DNA of 64,000 nucleotides, from assembly GCA_964490015.1 (NCBI GenBank), contig CAZBBA010000010.1, positions 1 to 64,000 of the forward strand, given 5' to 3'. The notes beneath the pieces are model-generated. The model was given only the letters and a program-made list of their open reading frames with translations. It did no database searches and had not been told where the DNA came from. Positions 43,802 through 52,018 of this stretch are shown here, piece by piece (position 1 is the stretch's first letter; every line of letters begins with the position of its first letter). This DNA is from Perlabentimonas sp964490015. GTDB lineage: Bacteria > Bacteroidota > Bacteroidia > Bacteroidales > Tenuifilaceae. Position numbers and translations under genes: made by a program.

Positions 43802-45817
43802 ATGACCAGAGACGAGTTTCAAAGGGCTGTATTGCTGGGTATTCCCGATGAGTTGCCTGCGCCAAAGGCATGGGATCCATCGGTAAATCATGCACCAAAG
43901 CGCAAACAGATTTTAACAGTTACCGAGAAAAAATTGGCGATAAAAAATGCGCTAAGGTATTTTCCTGCCAAGCATCACGCCATTTTGGCAGAGGAGTTTG
44001 CCCGCGAGTTGCAGGAGTACGGTAGGATTTACATGTACCGTTTCCGCCCCGATTACATGATTACAGCTCGGAGCATCAACGATTTTCCACACAAGTGTGT
44101 GCAGGCTGCGTCCATAATGCTTATGCTGAGCAACAATCTCGATTATGCGGTGGCACAACATCCTCACGAGTTGATAACCTATGGTGGCAATGGGGCAGTT
44201 TTCCAAAACTGGGCGCAATACCTATTAACCATGAAGTACCTGGCCGAGATGTCCGACGAGCAAACCCTTGTGCTCTACTCGGGGCATCCCATGGGACTGT
44301 TTCCCTCGCACAAGGATGCGCCCAGGGTTGTGGTTACCAATGGCATGATGATTCCCAACTACAGCGCCAAGGACGACTGGGAGCGCTTTAACGCGCTGGG
44401 AGTTACGCAGTATGGACAAATGACCGCCGGATCGTTTATGTACATTGGCCCACAAGGAATAGTGCATGGAACCACCATTACCGTGATGAACGCAGGCCGC
44501 AAACGGCTTAAACCCAGCGAGACCGATTTACGCGGTAAACTATTCGTTTCTTCTGGATTAGGCGGTATGTCGGGCGCTCAACCAAAGGCTGGTGTAATTG
44601 CTGGTATGGTAAGTCTTATTGCAGAGGTTAACCCAAAGGCAACTCAGGTACGACATGGACAGGGATGGGTTGATGAGGTTTACGAAAATCTCGACGAGTT
44701 AATCCCTAGAGTTAAAAAAGCGATGAAAGGCAAAGAGGCAATTTCCATTGCCTATCAGGGCAATATTGTTGATTTGTGGGAACGCCTAGCGGTTGAGGAT
44801 ATTGAGGTGGATTTGGGAAGCGATCAAACCTCGCTGCATAATCCCTTTGCTGGCGGATACTACCCGGTAGGACTTTCGTTTGAGGAGTCGAATCAGCTTA
44901 TGGCAACAAACCCGGAGCAGTTTAAGGAGAGGGTTTACGATACTCTTCGTCGACATGTTAAGGCAATTAATACGCTCACCCAGCGTGGGATGTACTTTTT
45001 CGATTACGGCAATGCATTTCTGCTGGAGGCCAGCAGGGCTGGAGCCGACATTATGGCCGATGATGGCCGATTCCGGTACCCATCGTACGTGCAGGATATT
45101 ATGGGGCCAATGTTTTTCGATTACGGATTTGGCCCATTCCGTTGGGTTTGTACCTCATCCGATCCAGTGGATTTGGAAAAATCGGATCGCATTGCACAGC
45201 AGGTGCTCGAGGAGATTGCCAAAACAGCACCCAAAGAGATTACAGGGCAGCTCGAGGATAATATCCACTGGATAAGGGAAGCCGGAAAGAATAAGCTGGT
45301 TGTTGGCTCGCAAGCACGAATCCTCTATGCCGATTCCGAAGGGCGTATAAAGATTGCAGAAGCATTTAACAGGGCAATCCGCGATGGGGTAATTTCTGCT
45401 CCTATTGTTCTTGGCCGCGATCATCACGATGTGTCAGGAACCGACTCGCCCTATAGGGAAACTTCAAATATCTACGATGGATCAAGCTTTACTGCCGATA
45501 TGGCCATTCACAACGTTATAGGCGATTCGTTTCGGGGTGCCACCTGGGTATCGATTCACAATGGAGGCGGAGTAGGCTGGGGCGAGGTGATAAACGGTGG
45601 ATTTGGAATGACTTTGGATGGTTCTGCCGATGCAGATCGAAGACTCCGATCCATGCTGCTTTGGGATGTGAATAATGGTATTGCCCGTCGCAGCTGGGCT
45701 CGAAATCAGGAGGCTATTTTCGCCATCCGGCGCGAGATGGAGCGCACGCCTAAACTAAGGGTAACCATCCCCTATATTGCCGACGACACAATTATTGATA
45801 GCATTTTTGAGAAATAG
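43802..45817 (+). CDS. hutU: Urocanate hydratase (long form)
   Basis: The 671-residue enzyme converts urocanate to imidazolone propionate in histidine breakdown using NAD+ as an electrophile. Key segments are YGGNGAVFQNWAQY, SGLGGMSGAQPKAG (NAD region), DQTSLHNPFAGGYYPVG, the Cys in GPFRWVCTSSDPVDL and NVIGDSFRGATWVSIHNGGGVGWGE. It is about 110 residues longer than the 550-560 residues usual in proteobacterial and Firmicutes HutU; long forms are familiar in Bacteroidota. No hutH, hutI, hutG or ftcD gene is adjacent. A strong terminator follows. Confidence 0.95.
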   Translation: MTRDEFQRAVLLGIPDELPAPKAWDPSVNHAPKRKQILTVTEKKLAIKNALRYFPAKHHAILAEEFARELQEYGRIYMYRFRPDYMITARSINDFPHKCVQAASIMLMLSNNLDYAVAQHPHELITYGGNGAVFQNWAQYLLTMKYLAEMSDEQTLVLYSGHPMGLFPSHKDAPRVVVTNGMMIPNYSAKDDWERFNALGVTQYGQMTAGSFMYIGPQGIVHGTTITVMNAGRKRLKPSETDLRGKLFVSSGLGGMSGAQPKAGVIAGMVSLIAEVNPKATQVRHGQGWVDEVYENLDELIPRVKKAMKGKEAISIAYQGNIVDLWERLAVEDIEVDLGSDQTSLHNPFAGGYYPVGLSFEESNQLMATNPEQFKERVYDTLRRHVKAINTLTQRGMYFFDYGNAFLLEASRAGADIMADDGRFRYPSYVQDIMGPMFFDYGFGPFRWVCTSSDPVDLEKSDRIAQQVLEEIAKTAPKEITGQLEDNIHWIREAGKNKLVVGSQARILYADSEGRIKIAEAFNRAIRDGVISAPIVLGRDHHDVSGTDSPYRETSNIYDGSSFTADMAIHNVIGDSFRGATWVSIHNGGGVGWGEVINGGFGMTLDGSADADRRLRSMLLWDVNNGIARRSWARNQEAIFAIRREMERTPKLRVTIPYIADDTIIDSIFEK

Positions 45818-45840
45818 AAGCGCAAAAAAATTCTTCGAAT

Positions 45841-45876
45841 AACCCATCAAAAGTTAAATTTTGATGGGTTTTTTTG
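45841..45876 (+). terminator. Intrinsic terminator after hutU
   Basis: A 12-bp perfect stem, AACCCATCAAAA at 45841-45852 with TTTTGATGGGTT at 45859-45870, is followed by a T-run. Confidence 0.93.
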
Positions 45877-45890
45877 TTCCAGACATCTAA

Positions 45891-45906
45891 GGTGATGCAA
45901 ATCACC
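45891..45906. promoter_or_regulatory. Palindrome before the hybrid kinase: Crp/Fnr-like site or second terminator
   Basis: GGTGAT (45891-45896), GCAA, ATCACC (45901-45906) form a perfect palindrome with the TGATnnnnATCA core known from Crp/Fnr-superfamily sites, 104 bp upstream of the kinase ATG. The same bases also form a 6-bp hairpin with a GNRA-type GCAA loop followed by seven T residues, so it could be a second, weaker terminator. I cannot choose between these readings. Confidence 0.45.
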
Positions 45907-46009
45907 CTTTTTTTATCAATCTCTCAAGCAAAGGGCAAACAAAATCTTTATTTTTACAAATTGGCCATTCTCCGAATATTCAATTATTTGCCCTTAAAAC
46001 TAGCGTTTT

Positions 46010-49000
46010 ATGTTTGTTGTTGAACTTATTTACAATCTGTCGATACTGGTTGCCCTAAGTGTAATTTCGGGCTTTATTGATAATCGATGGAGTAGCACAA
46101 CCTCAAAGGGCGCTATGCTTCAGGGGTTTCTATTCGGTTCGGTGGCCATGTTGGGAATGGTTAATCCCCTTGTTTTTGATGTAGGGATTGTATTCGATGG
46201 TCGCTCAGTGGTGTTAAGCTTATGCGCTCTCTTTTTTGGTCCTGTTGCGGCTGCAATATCGGCCGCAATGGCCATTGCATTAAGGGTATATCAGGGTGGT
46301 GCTGGTGCCATAATGGGTGTTTCGGTAATATTAGCATCTGCCATAATTGGCGTGGTGTATTACTATCGTCGCAGGGTTACCAATAAAAGAATGTCGAGCT
46401 TATTCCTGCTTGGATTTGGGTTACTGGTTCATGTGGTAATGCTTGTGTTAACTTTTACCCTCCCCTACAATCAAGCAATCTTGGTCTTAAAAGAGATTGG
46501 TCCGGCAATCATCATTTTCTACCCTCTGGCAACCATTCTTATAGGAAAGATTTTACACGATCAAGAGGTGAAATTGCAATCGGTACAAGCATTGCGTAAC
46601 AGCGAAGAGCTATTTAGAACCCTGGCTCAGTCGTCACCCGTGGGGATTTACAAGCTGAGCAGAGATGGATTCATTACGTTTGTAAACGAACGCTGGTGCG
46701 AGATAATGGGCTTTTCGGCGGATGAGGTGCTAGACAAAAACCATGATGCCATTGTGGCAGAAGAGGATGTTGAGAGGGTGAAAAGGCTTTGGGCTGAGAA
46801 TGAAAATGTGGGAAAAACATTTGGGTTAGAATTTAGAACGGGATATAATAATGCCGAATCGAGGTGGGTTTTAGGCCAATACGAGCCAATCCGCAATGAG
46901 TTTGGTCGCATCGAGGAGTTTGTTGGCAGCGTTTTCGATATCGATGAACGGAAGAAAACAGAGGAACAGCTTCGATTGTGGGAGAATATCTTTAGATCGA
47001 CCCGTATGGGCATTAGTATCGGAAAGGGCAACCTTCAAAATATTGATATTTTTAATCCAGCATACGCTGAACTTTATGGGTATACCAAGGAGGAGCTAAG
47101 GGGCAAACCTATTTCAATGCTTTTTACTCCCGAGGAGCAAAGCCGAATACCCAAGGAGATTGAACTTGCATTTGAGAAAGGATTCCATGTGTACGAGTCG
47201 TGGCACGTAAGGAAGAGCGGTGAACGATTCCCCGTGTTAGTTAGCGTTACGGCTATAAAGGATGAGCAAGGAAAACCATTATATCGTATTGTTAACGTGC
47301 AAGATATTAGCGAACGTTTTGAAGCTGAGGTTAAACTCAAGAACGAACGATCGCGTTTGGCCAACACTATTGAGGGAACAAATGTGGGAACCTGGGAGTG
47401 GAACGTGCAAACTGGACATACTGTGTACAACGAGCGCTGGGCCCAGATGATTGGCTACTCGCTTGCCGATGTTTCGCCTGCAAATATTAATACCTGGCTC
47501 AGATTTGTTCATCCCGATGATGAGCCCTTGGCAATGGAGAAAATAAGAAAGCATTTCGATCGGGAAGTAGAATACTATGAGAGTGAATTCAGATTGAAGC
47601 ACAGGGACGGGCATTGGGTTTGGATTCAGGATAGAGGGAAGGTTACACAATGGACCGGGGATGGAAAGCCCTTTATGATGTTTGGTATTCATATCGATAT
47701 TACTGAACGAAAGAAGTGGGAGGAGCAGCTGGCTCAAAGTAAGATGCAGCTGAAGGAACAAAATGAGCAATACTTGACGCTAAACGAAGAACTTATTGAA
47801 ATAAACCAACGATTAAGGGCAAACGAGCAGCAGCTTAAGGAGCAGAACGAGGAGTATATGGCTCTGAACGAGGAGCTAACAGAATCGAATTCGCGAATAG
47901 TTTCAATTAACAAGGAGCTAGCCGAGGCGAAGAAGAAAGCCGAAGAGAGCGATTTGCTTAAGTCGGCATTTCTGGCCAATATGAGCCACGAGATCCGTAC
48001 CCCCATGAACGCCATTGTAGGCTTTTCCGAAATCCTGCTTCGACCAAATCTGAAAAAGGAAAAGCAAACACTTTACGTGGAGGTCCTCAACGCCTCGTGC
48101 AACCAGTTGTTGGGTATAATTAACGACGTGCTCGATATCTCCAAAATAGAGACAGGACAGGTAACCATGCACGAATCGGAGTTTAATGTTAACAAGTTGC
48201 TTCGCAATTTAAAATCCCTGTTTTCGCATAACGCATCCAACAAGGGTACCCAGATTATTCTGTCGCCAGGTTTGCCCGATGAAAGAAGTTTCATTAACAC
48301 CGATGAAGGCAAACTCAACCAAGTTCTCACCAACTTACTCAGTAACGCCATTAAGTTTACCGATAATGGTACCGTAGAGGTGGGCTACACCCTAACCGCT
48401 TTGAACATTGAGTTTTTTGTTGCCGATACGGGTATAGGCATCTCACCCGAAAATCAGGCGGTTATTTTTGACCGTTTTAGGCAGGTAGACTCATCGGCAA
48501 CGCGCAGCTATGGAGGAACCGGGTTGGGGCTCTCTATTTGCAAGGCTTATGTTGAGATGTTGGGCGGACAAATTAGGGTAGAGTCGGCGCTGGGACATGG
48601 CGCACGGTTTATCTTCATATTACCGCATAAAATGGAAGTAACCACTAAGAATCTTCTGGTTGCTAAACCTAAAAATATATACAACTTCGCCTCAAGAGTA
48701 ATACTTGTTGCCGAGGATGAGGCAGCAAATTTTCTATATCTCAAAGAGATTTTAAAAGAAACAGGAGCAGAGGTTGTTCATGTTGAGAATGGATTGAGAG
48801 CAATAGAGATGGCAGAGGGAAACCCTAATATCGATATAATTTTAATGGACATAAAAATGCCAATTATGAATGGGCTTGAGGCCACCAAAACCATTCGACA
48901 GATGAAGCTCGATATGCCAATTGTAGCATTAACGGCTTACGCCATGTCGGGCGATAAGGAGAAGTGCTTAGCTGCTGGCTGCAACGACTATATTTCCAAG

Positions 49001-49054
49001 CCTATCCTTAGGGACGATTTGCTGTCGATAATTGAAATGTACTTAAGGAAGTAG
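46010..49054 (+). CDS. Membrane hybrid histidine kinase (5TM-5TMR-like sensor, PAS x3, HisKA, HATPase, receiver)
   Basis: The 1014-residue protein has an N-terminal membrane sensor of about five to six helices (about 1-185) resembling the LytS-type 5TMR module, three PAS domains (about 195-320, 325-440, 445-570), a coiled coil with a 24-residue repeat, HisKA with the phospho-His in NMSHEIRTPMNAI (about 660), the catalytic domain with NLLSNAIKF, DTGIGI and GGTGLGLS, and a C-terminal receiver (about 890-1010) whose phospho-Asp is in ILMDIKMP. All catalytic residues are present. It is a single-gene unit with its own terminator, probably passing phosphate to an unlinked phosphotransfer protein. 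Confidence 0.95.
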   Translation: MFVVELIYNLSILVALSVISGFIDNRWSSTTSKGAMLQGFLFGSVAMLGMVNPLVFDVGIVFDGRSVVLSLCALFFGPVAAAISAAMAIALRVYQGGAGAIMGVSVILASAIIGVVYYYRRRVTNKRMSSLFLLGFGLLVHVVMLVLTFTLPYNQAILVLKEIGPAIIIFYPLATILIGKILHDQEVKLQSVQALRNSEELFRTLAQSSPVGIYKLSRDGFITFVNERWCEIMGFSADEVLDKNHDAIVAEEDVERVKRLWAENENVGKTFGLEFRTGYNNAESRWVLGQYEPIRNEFGRIEEFVGSVFDIDERKKTEEQLRLWENIFRSTRMGISIGKGNLQNIDIFNPAYAELYGYTKEELRGKPISMLFTPEEQSRIPKEIELAFEKGFHVYESWHVRKSGERFPVLVSVTAIKDEQGKPLYRIVNVQDISERFEAEVKLKNERSRLANTIEGTNVGTWEWNVQTGHTVYNERWAQMIGYSLADVSPANINTWLRFVHPDDEPLAMEKIRKHFDREVEYYESEFRLKHRDGHWVWIQDRGKVTQWTGDGKPFMMFGIHIDITERKKWEEQLAQSKMQLKEQNEQYLTLNEELIEINQRLRANEQQLKEQNEEYMALNEELTESNSRIVSINKELAEAKKKAEESDLLKSAFLANMSHEIRTPMNAIVGFSEILLRPNLKKEKQTLYVEVLNASCNQLLGIINDVLDISKIETGQVTMHESEFNVNKLLRNLKSLFSHNASNKGTQIILSPGLPDERSFINTDEGKLNQVLTNLLSNAIKFTDNGTVEVGYTLTALNIEFFVADTGIGISPENQAVIFDRFRQVDSSATRSYGGTGLGLSICKAYVEMLGGQIRVESALGHGARFIFILPHKMEVTTKNLLVAKPKNIYNFASRVILVAEDEAANFLYLKEILKETGAEVVHVENGLRAIEMAEGNPNIDIILMDIKMPIMNGLEATKTIRQMKLDMPIVALTAYAMSGDKEKCLAAGCNDYISKPILRDDLLSIIEMYLRK

Positions 49055-49134
49055 GTTTTTTTGAAGATTACCCCTGCGGATTGTAAATGTATGTTGTTTA
49101 CCGGTATGACTTTTACAATTTGGGCAAAATAGGA

Positions 49135-49178
49135 GCTCATGGCAAATGTATTTTTCACATTTACCATGAGCCATTTTT
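49135..49178 (+). terminator. Terminator after the hybrid kinase
   Basis: A long hairpin with arms 49135-49149 and 49157-49171 (GCTCATGG...CCATGAGC, with inner AAATGT/ACATTT) is followed by a T-run. It precedes the convergent MCP gene. Confidence 0.88.
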
Positions 49179-49183
49179 TGTGG

Positions 49184-51082
49184 CTAAAGTTTAAAGTACG
49201 ATATAATTTCCTTGAGTTGATCGGCTTGGCTGTAAAGTTCCTCAGAGCTTGTGGCCAACTCCTCACTGGCTGCAGCATTTTGTTGAGTAACCTGGTTAAG
49301 CTGTTGAATTGCACTGTTTACCTGCTCGGCTCCTGTTGACTGCTCCATGCTGGCAGCGGCAATCTCCTGAACCAATTTGGCTGTTTTTTCAATTTCGGGA
49401 ATCAGGTTTCCCATTAAATCCGATGCGGTTTCGGTAATATTCACACTTTTCGATGCCAACGCTACAATCTCGTCGGCGGCAATCTTACTCCGCTCAGCCA
49501 ACTTCCGCACCTCGGCGGCAACCACGGCAAATCCACGTCCCTGCTCACCTGCTCGTGCCGCTTCAACAGCGGCATTTAGCGCCAGAATATTGGTTTGGAA
49601 GGCAATATCGTTGATAATACCAATTTTCTCAGCAATATTTTTTATAGAGCTTAAGCTATCACCAGCAGCCGCTCCTACCTTTTGTACACCATCCTGAACT
49701 TTTTGTGATATCTTATCGGCCTCCTGGGCATTATCGGTGTTCTGTTGGATATTGGCGGCCATCTCTTCCATGGAGCTGCTCACCTCCTCGGCGCTCGATG
49801 CCTGCTCGCTGGCACCCTGTGATAGTTGCTGCGATGCGGAACTCATTTGGGAACTTGCTCCCGAAATACTATCGGCTCCAGTAATAATATTTTCAACAAT
49901 TCCCCTTAAGTTTTCTACCATCGACTTAAAAGCGGTGTAAACCATGCCAACCTCATCGTTAGAAACCTTAACGGCTTTTATGGGCGAGAGATCACCCTGA
50001 GCAATGTTGTTAGCAATCTCCGAAATTGAGGAGAGCGGTTTTATTAGGCGGTTTACAAAAAAGTTTATCACCACTATACTAAGGGCTGTAAGAGCTATAC
50101 CTATAGCCAATAATCGCCACATTCCAGTTGTTGCTTCCTGTGTTATATAACTCAGAGGGACGCTTAGTTGAATTTGCCAGGGTGTATCGGTCTTTCCAAT
50201 GCTTATTGGCACATAAATCTGAAGTTCACCATCCTCAATTTTTATAGCTTCGCGTCCATTCTTAATCAGATCGGATTGAAACTGATACCCCGAGGGGTTA
50301 ACCTCTCGTAGCGATCGGTTAATACTGTTTTTGTTTATGGTGCTGGCAGCAATCAGCTCGCTATTCGAAATGATTTGGATTTCGCCATTCCCCTCAAATA
50401 TTTCTGCGGTATTCGCCATCTCTTGAATAAAATCGATGGAAATATCAATTCCGGTAACTCCCACAAATTGCCCTTGCTTAAGGATAGGCGTCATATAGGA
50501 CACCATTAACATGTCAACCCCCTGAACTGGGTATAACACTGGCCCGTTTATTGCATCCTTCCGGGTTTGCTTGGGAATCCAGTACCAAGGGCCAGCTTCG
50601 GCGGTTTCGTAATCCACCAAGGCTTCAATTACATACTTTCCCGCGCCATCCTTGGTTAAGTATGATATAAATCGGCCTGTAACATCTGAATTGGGAGAGT
50701 TGATAAATTGAGAATCATTTCCATCAAATGCGTTGGGTTCGTACGCTAGGGTGAATCCCAGAAAGGCATTGTTGCTCATCAAGATCTTAGCTGCCATAAG
50801 CTCAGCCTGTTTACGATCTAGCTTAAACTCGTTTATTCCTGTACCTGCAGCCGAAAGGGCGTTGGCAAACGAAGCCGATGCATTTAGTGCCTCTTCCATG
50901 GGAACCTTAATTCTGGCGGCAAACTCTTTGGCGGTTGCCACTGCTTGTTCCTTGGCGGCATTAATTGAATTGTTCCTAAACGAGAAGGTTGATATGGCAA
51001 TTAGAATGGCGGCGGTAAGAAATACTCCTACACCTAAGTTTAGACCTATTTTGGTGCTTATTGATACAATCTTTTTGTCCAT
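49184..51082 (-). CDS. Methyl-accepting chemotaxis protein with dCache-type sensor
   Basis: The 632-residue protein has an N-terminal helix (about 15-35), an extracytoplasmic Cache-like domain (about 40-305, with FLGFTLAYEPNAF and VGVTGIDISIDFIQEM), a second helix (about 315-338), a HAMP linker (about 340-395), and a complete MCP signalling hairpin with tip FQTNILALNAAVEAARAGEQGRGFAVVA. There is no terminal methylation-enzyme-binding pentapeptide of the NWETF type. Cache domains bind small metabolites such as amino or organic acids. It is cotranscribed with the barrel gene (30-bp gap). No cheA/cheW gene is in the window. Confidence 0.95.
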   Translation of the reverse strand: MDKKIVSISTKIGLNLGVGVFLTAAILIAISTFSFRNNSINAAKEQAVATAKEFAARIKVPMEEALNASASFANALSAAGTGINEFKLDRKQAELMAAKILMSNNAFLGFTLAYEPNAFDGNDSQFINSPNSDVTGRFISYLTKDGAGKYVIEALVDYETAEAGPWYWIPKQTRKDAINGPVLYPVQGVDMLMVSYMTPILKQGQFVGVTGIDISIDFIQEMANTAEIFEGNGEIQIISNSELIAASTINKNSINRSLREVNPSGYQFQSDLIKNGREAIKIEDGELQIYVPISIGKTDTPWQIQLSVPLSYITQEATTGMWRLLAIGIALTALSIVVINFFVNRLIKPLSSISEIANNIAQGDLSPIKAVKVSNDEVGMVYTAFKSMVENLRGIVENIITGADSISGASSQMSSASQQLSQGASEQASSAEEVSSSMEEMAANIQQNTDNAQEADKISQKVQDGVQKVGAAAGDSLSSIKNIAEKIGIINDIAFQTNILALNAAVEAARAGEQGRGFAVVAAEVRKLAERSKIAADEIVALASKSVNITETASDLMGNLIPEIEKTAKLVQEIAAASMEQSTGAEQVNSAIQQLNQVTQQNAAASEELATSSEELYSQADQLKEIISYFKL

Positions 51083-51112
51083 AATTTTCAGTTTTAGTTC
51101 TTATTTGTTTGC

Positions 51113-51829
51113 TTACAAGGTAATACCGAAAACCAGAAAGATATCCTGTGCGCTTGGGTTTATAACAAACGTAGCAAAAACGGGAATTTTAAAAGAGTCA
51201 TTTATAACGAGTTCATGCGATAATCCTAAACCTATATTAACTAAAGCTGCTTTTTGTGCATATAATCCCTTTGCTGGAGTTCCCCCAGCAAAAAGTTTAA
51301 GTTCCATATTGCCAATTTGGCGGGAATATCCAACCTCGAAATATGTAGAGTAGTTATTATCCCCACTTTCATCCCAGTCATTTCCATAGAAGAAAGTAGC
51401 AGCGGTTAAACTTACGGGAAATTTCTCGGTGCCATTAAAGGAAATTGACCCCTCAAGCGAGTGAGGCGTATTTTTCTTATTCCAGTTAAAATAGTTGTTA
51501 AGCTGAAGATTAGTCTCATCCTCAACAAAGTAATTGTTAAGGGTAAAGCTGAAGTTTGATGTGCTGTACGACAGATACAAATCAACCTCAGCATAGGGCA
51601 TTCCTATTGCGTATGATCCCCACGCTCCAACCGATAAATTACCTCTTGTGTAATCTATTGTAGGTTGAATATTTGGTGAGCTGCTATAGAGTAGACCTCG
51701 CCATACATAGCGGCTCACAATATCGGCTTTTAGGCTTAAATTATTCTCATCTGCATCTTGTGCCTTAGCAACTTCTTGTGCAGAAGCCAAAATGGCTATC
51801 ATTAAAAGGGGTAATAGGATTGCTTTCAT
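51113..51829 (-). CDS. Outer-membrane beta-barrel (TorF-like putative porin) cotranscribed with an MCP
   Basis: The 238-residue protein has a signal peptide (about 1-23) and a beta-barrel with the motif ADIVSRYVWRGLLYSSSPNIQPTI, which is typical of the TorF-like putative porin group. It ends ...IFLVFGITL. It probably makes a small-molecule channel or surface-binding barrel. Position 30 bp upstream of an MCP suggests that it admits the ligand the MCP senses; this is inference. A TAACTTTG box (reverse strand) is 32 bp upstream. Confidence 0.75.
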   Translation of the reverse strand: MKAILLPLLMIAILASAQEVAKAQDADENNLSLKADIVSRYVWRGLLYSSSPNIQPTIDYTRGNLSVGAWGSYAIGMPYAEVDLYLSYSTSNFSFTLNNYFVEDETNLQLNNYFNWNKKNTPHSLEGSISFNGTEKFPVSLTAATFFYGNDWDESGDNNYSTYFEVGYSRQIGNMELKLFAGGTPAKGLYAQKAALVNIGLGLSHELVINDSFKIPVFATFVINPSAQDIFLVFGITL

Positions 51830-51860
51830 ATTATAAATTTTTTGTGGATTTTATGTAATA

Positions 51861-51966
51861 CAAAGTTAAGGGCATGAGGTATGGTATTAATTGTAATCCC
51901 GATGATCTATCGCATTAAAAAGGATGATTTGTATCATTAAAGTGACACCGGAAATTAACATGTTAA
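51861..51966. promoter_or_regulatory. Divergent promoter region with two perfect palindromes
   Basis: On the minus strand, TAACTTTG (51868-51861) is the -7 box of the barrel/MCP operon. ATGATTTGTATCAT at 51924-51937 is a 5-bp palindrome with the Crp/Fnr-like core TGATnnnnATCA. TTAACATGTTAA at 51955-51966 is a perfect 12-bp palindrome. Both sit between the divergent barrel and PAS kinase genes. No good -33 box was seen for the barrel gene, which suits an activator-dependent promoter. Confidence 0.45.
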
Positions 51967-52018
51967 CGAATCCTTTTCCTTAAATTTTTCTTAATTTGCT
52001 AAAAAAAATAAATTGGAA

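Noticed and set aside
45155..45427. Minus-strand open frame inside hutU
   Set aside because: It overlaps a conserved enzyme gene entirely and its translation has no recognisable features.
50733..51353. 206-codon plus-strand frame opposite the MCP and barrel genes
   Set aside because: It is antisense to two well-supported genes, and its hydrophobic, serine/alanine-rich composition is what complementary strands of such genes give.
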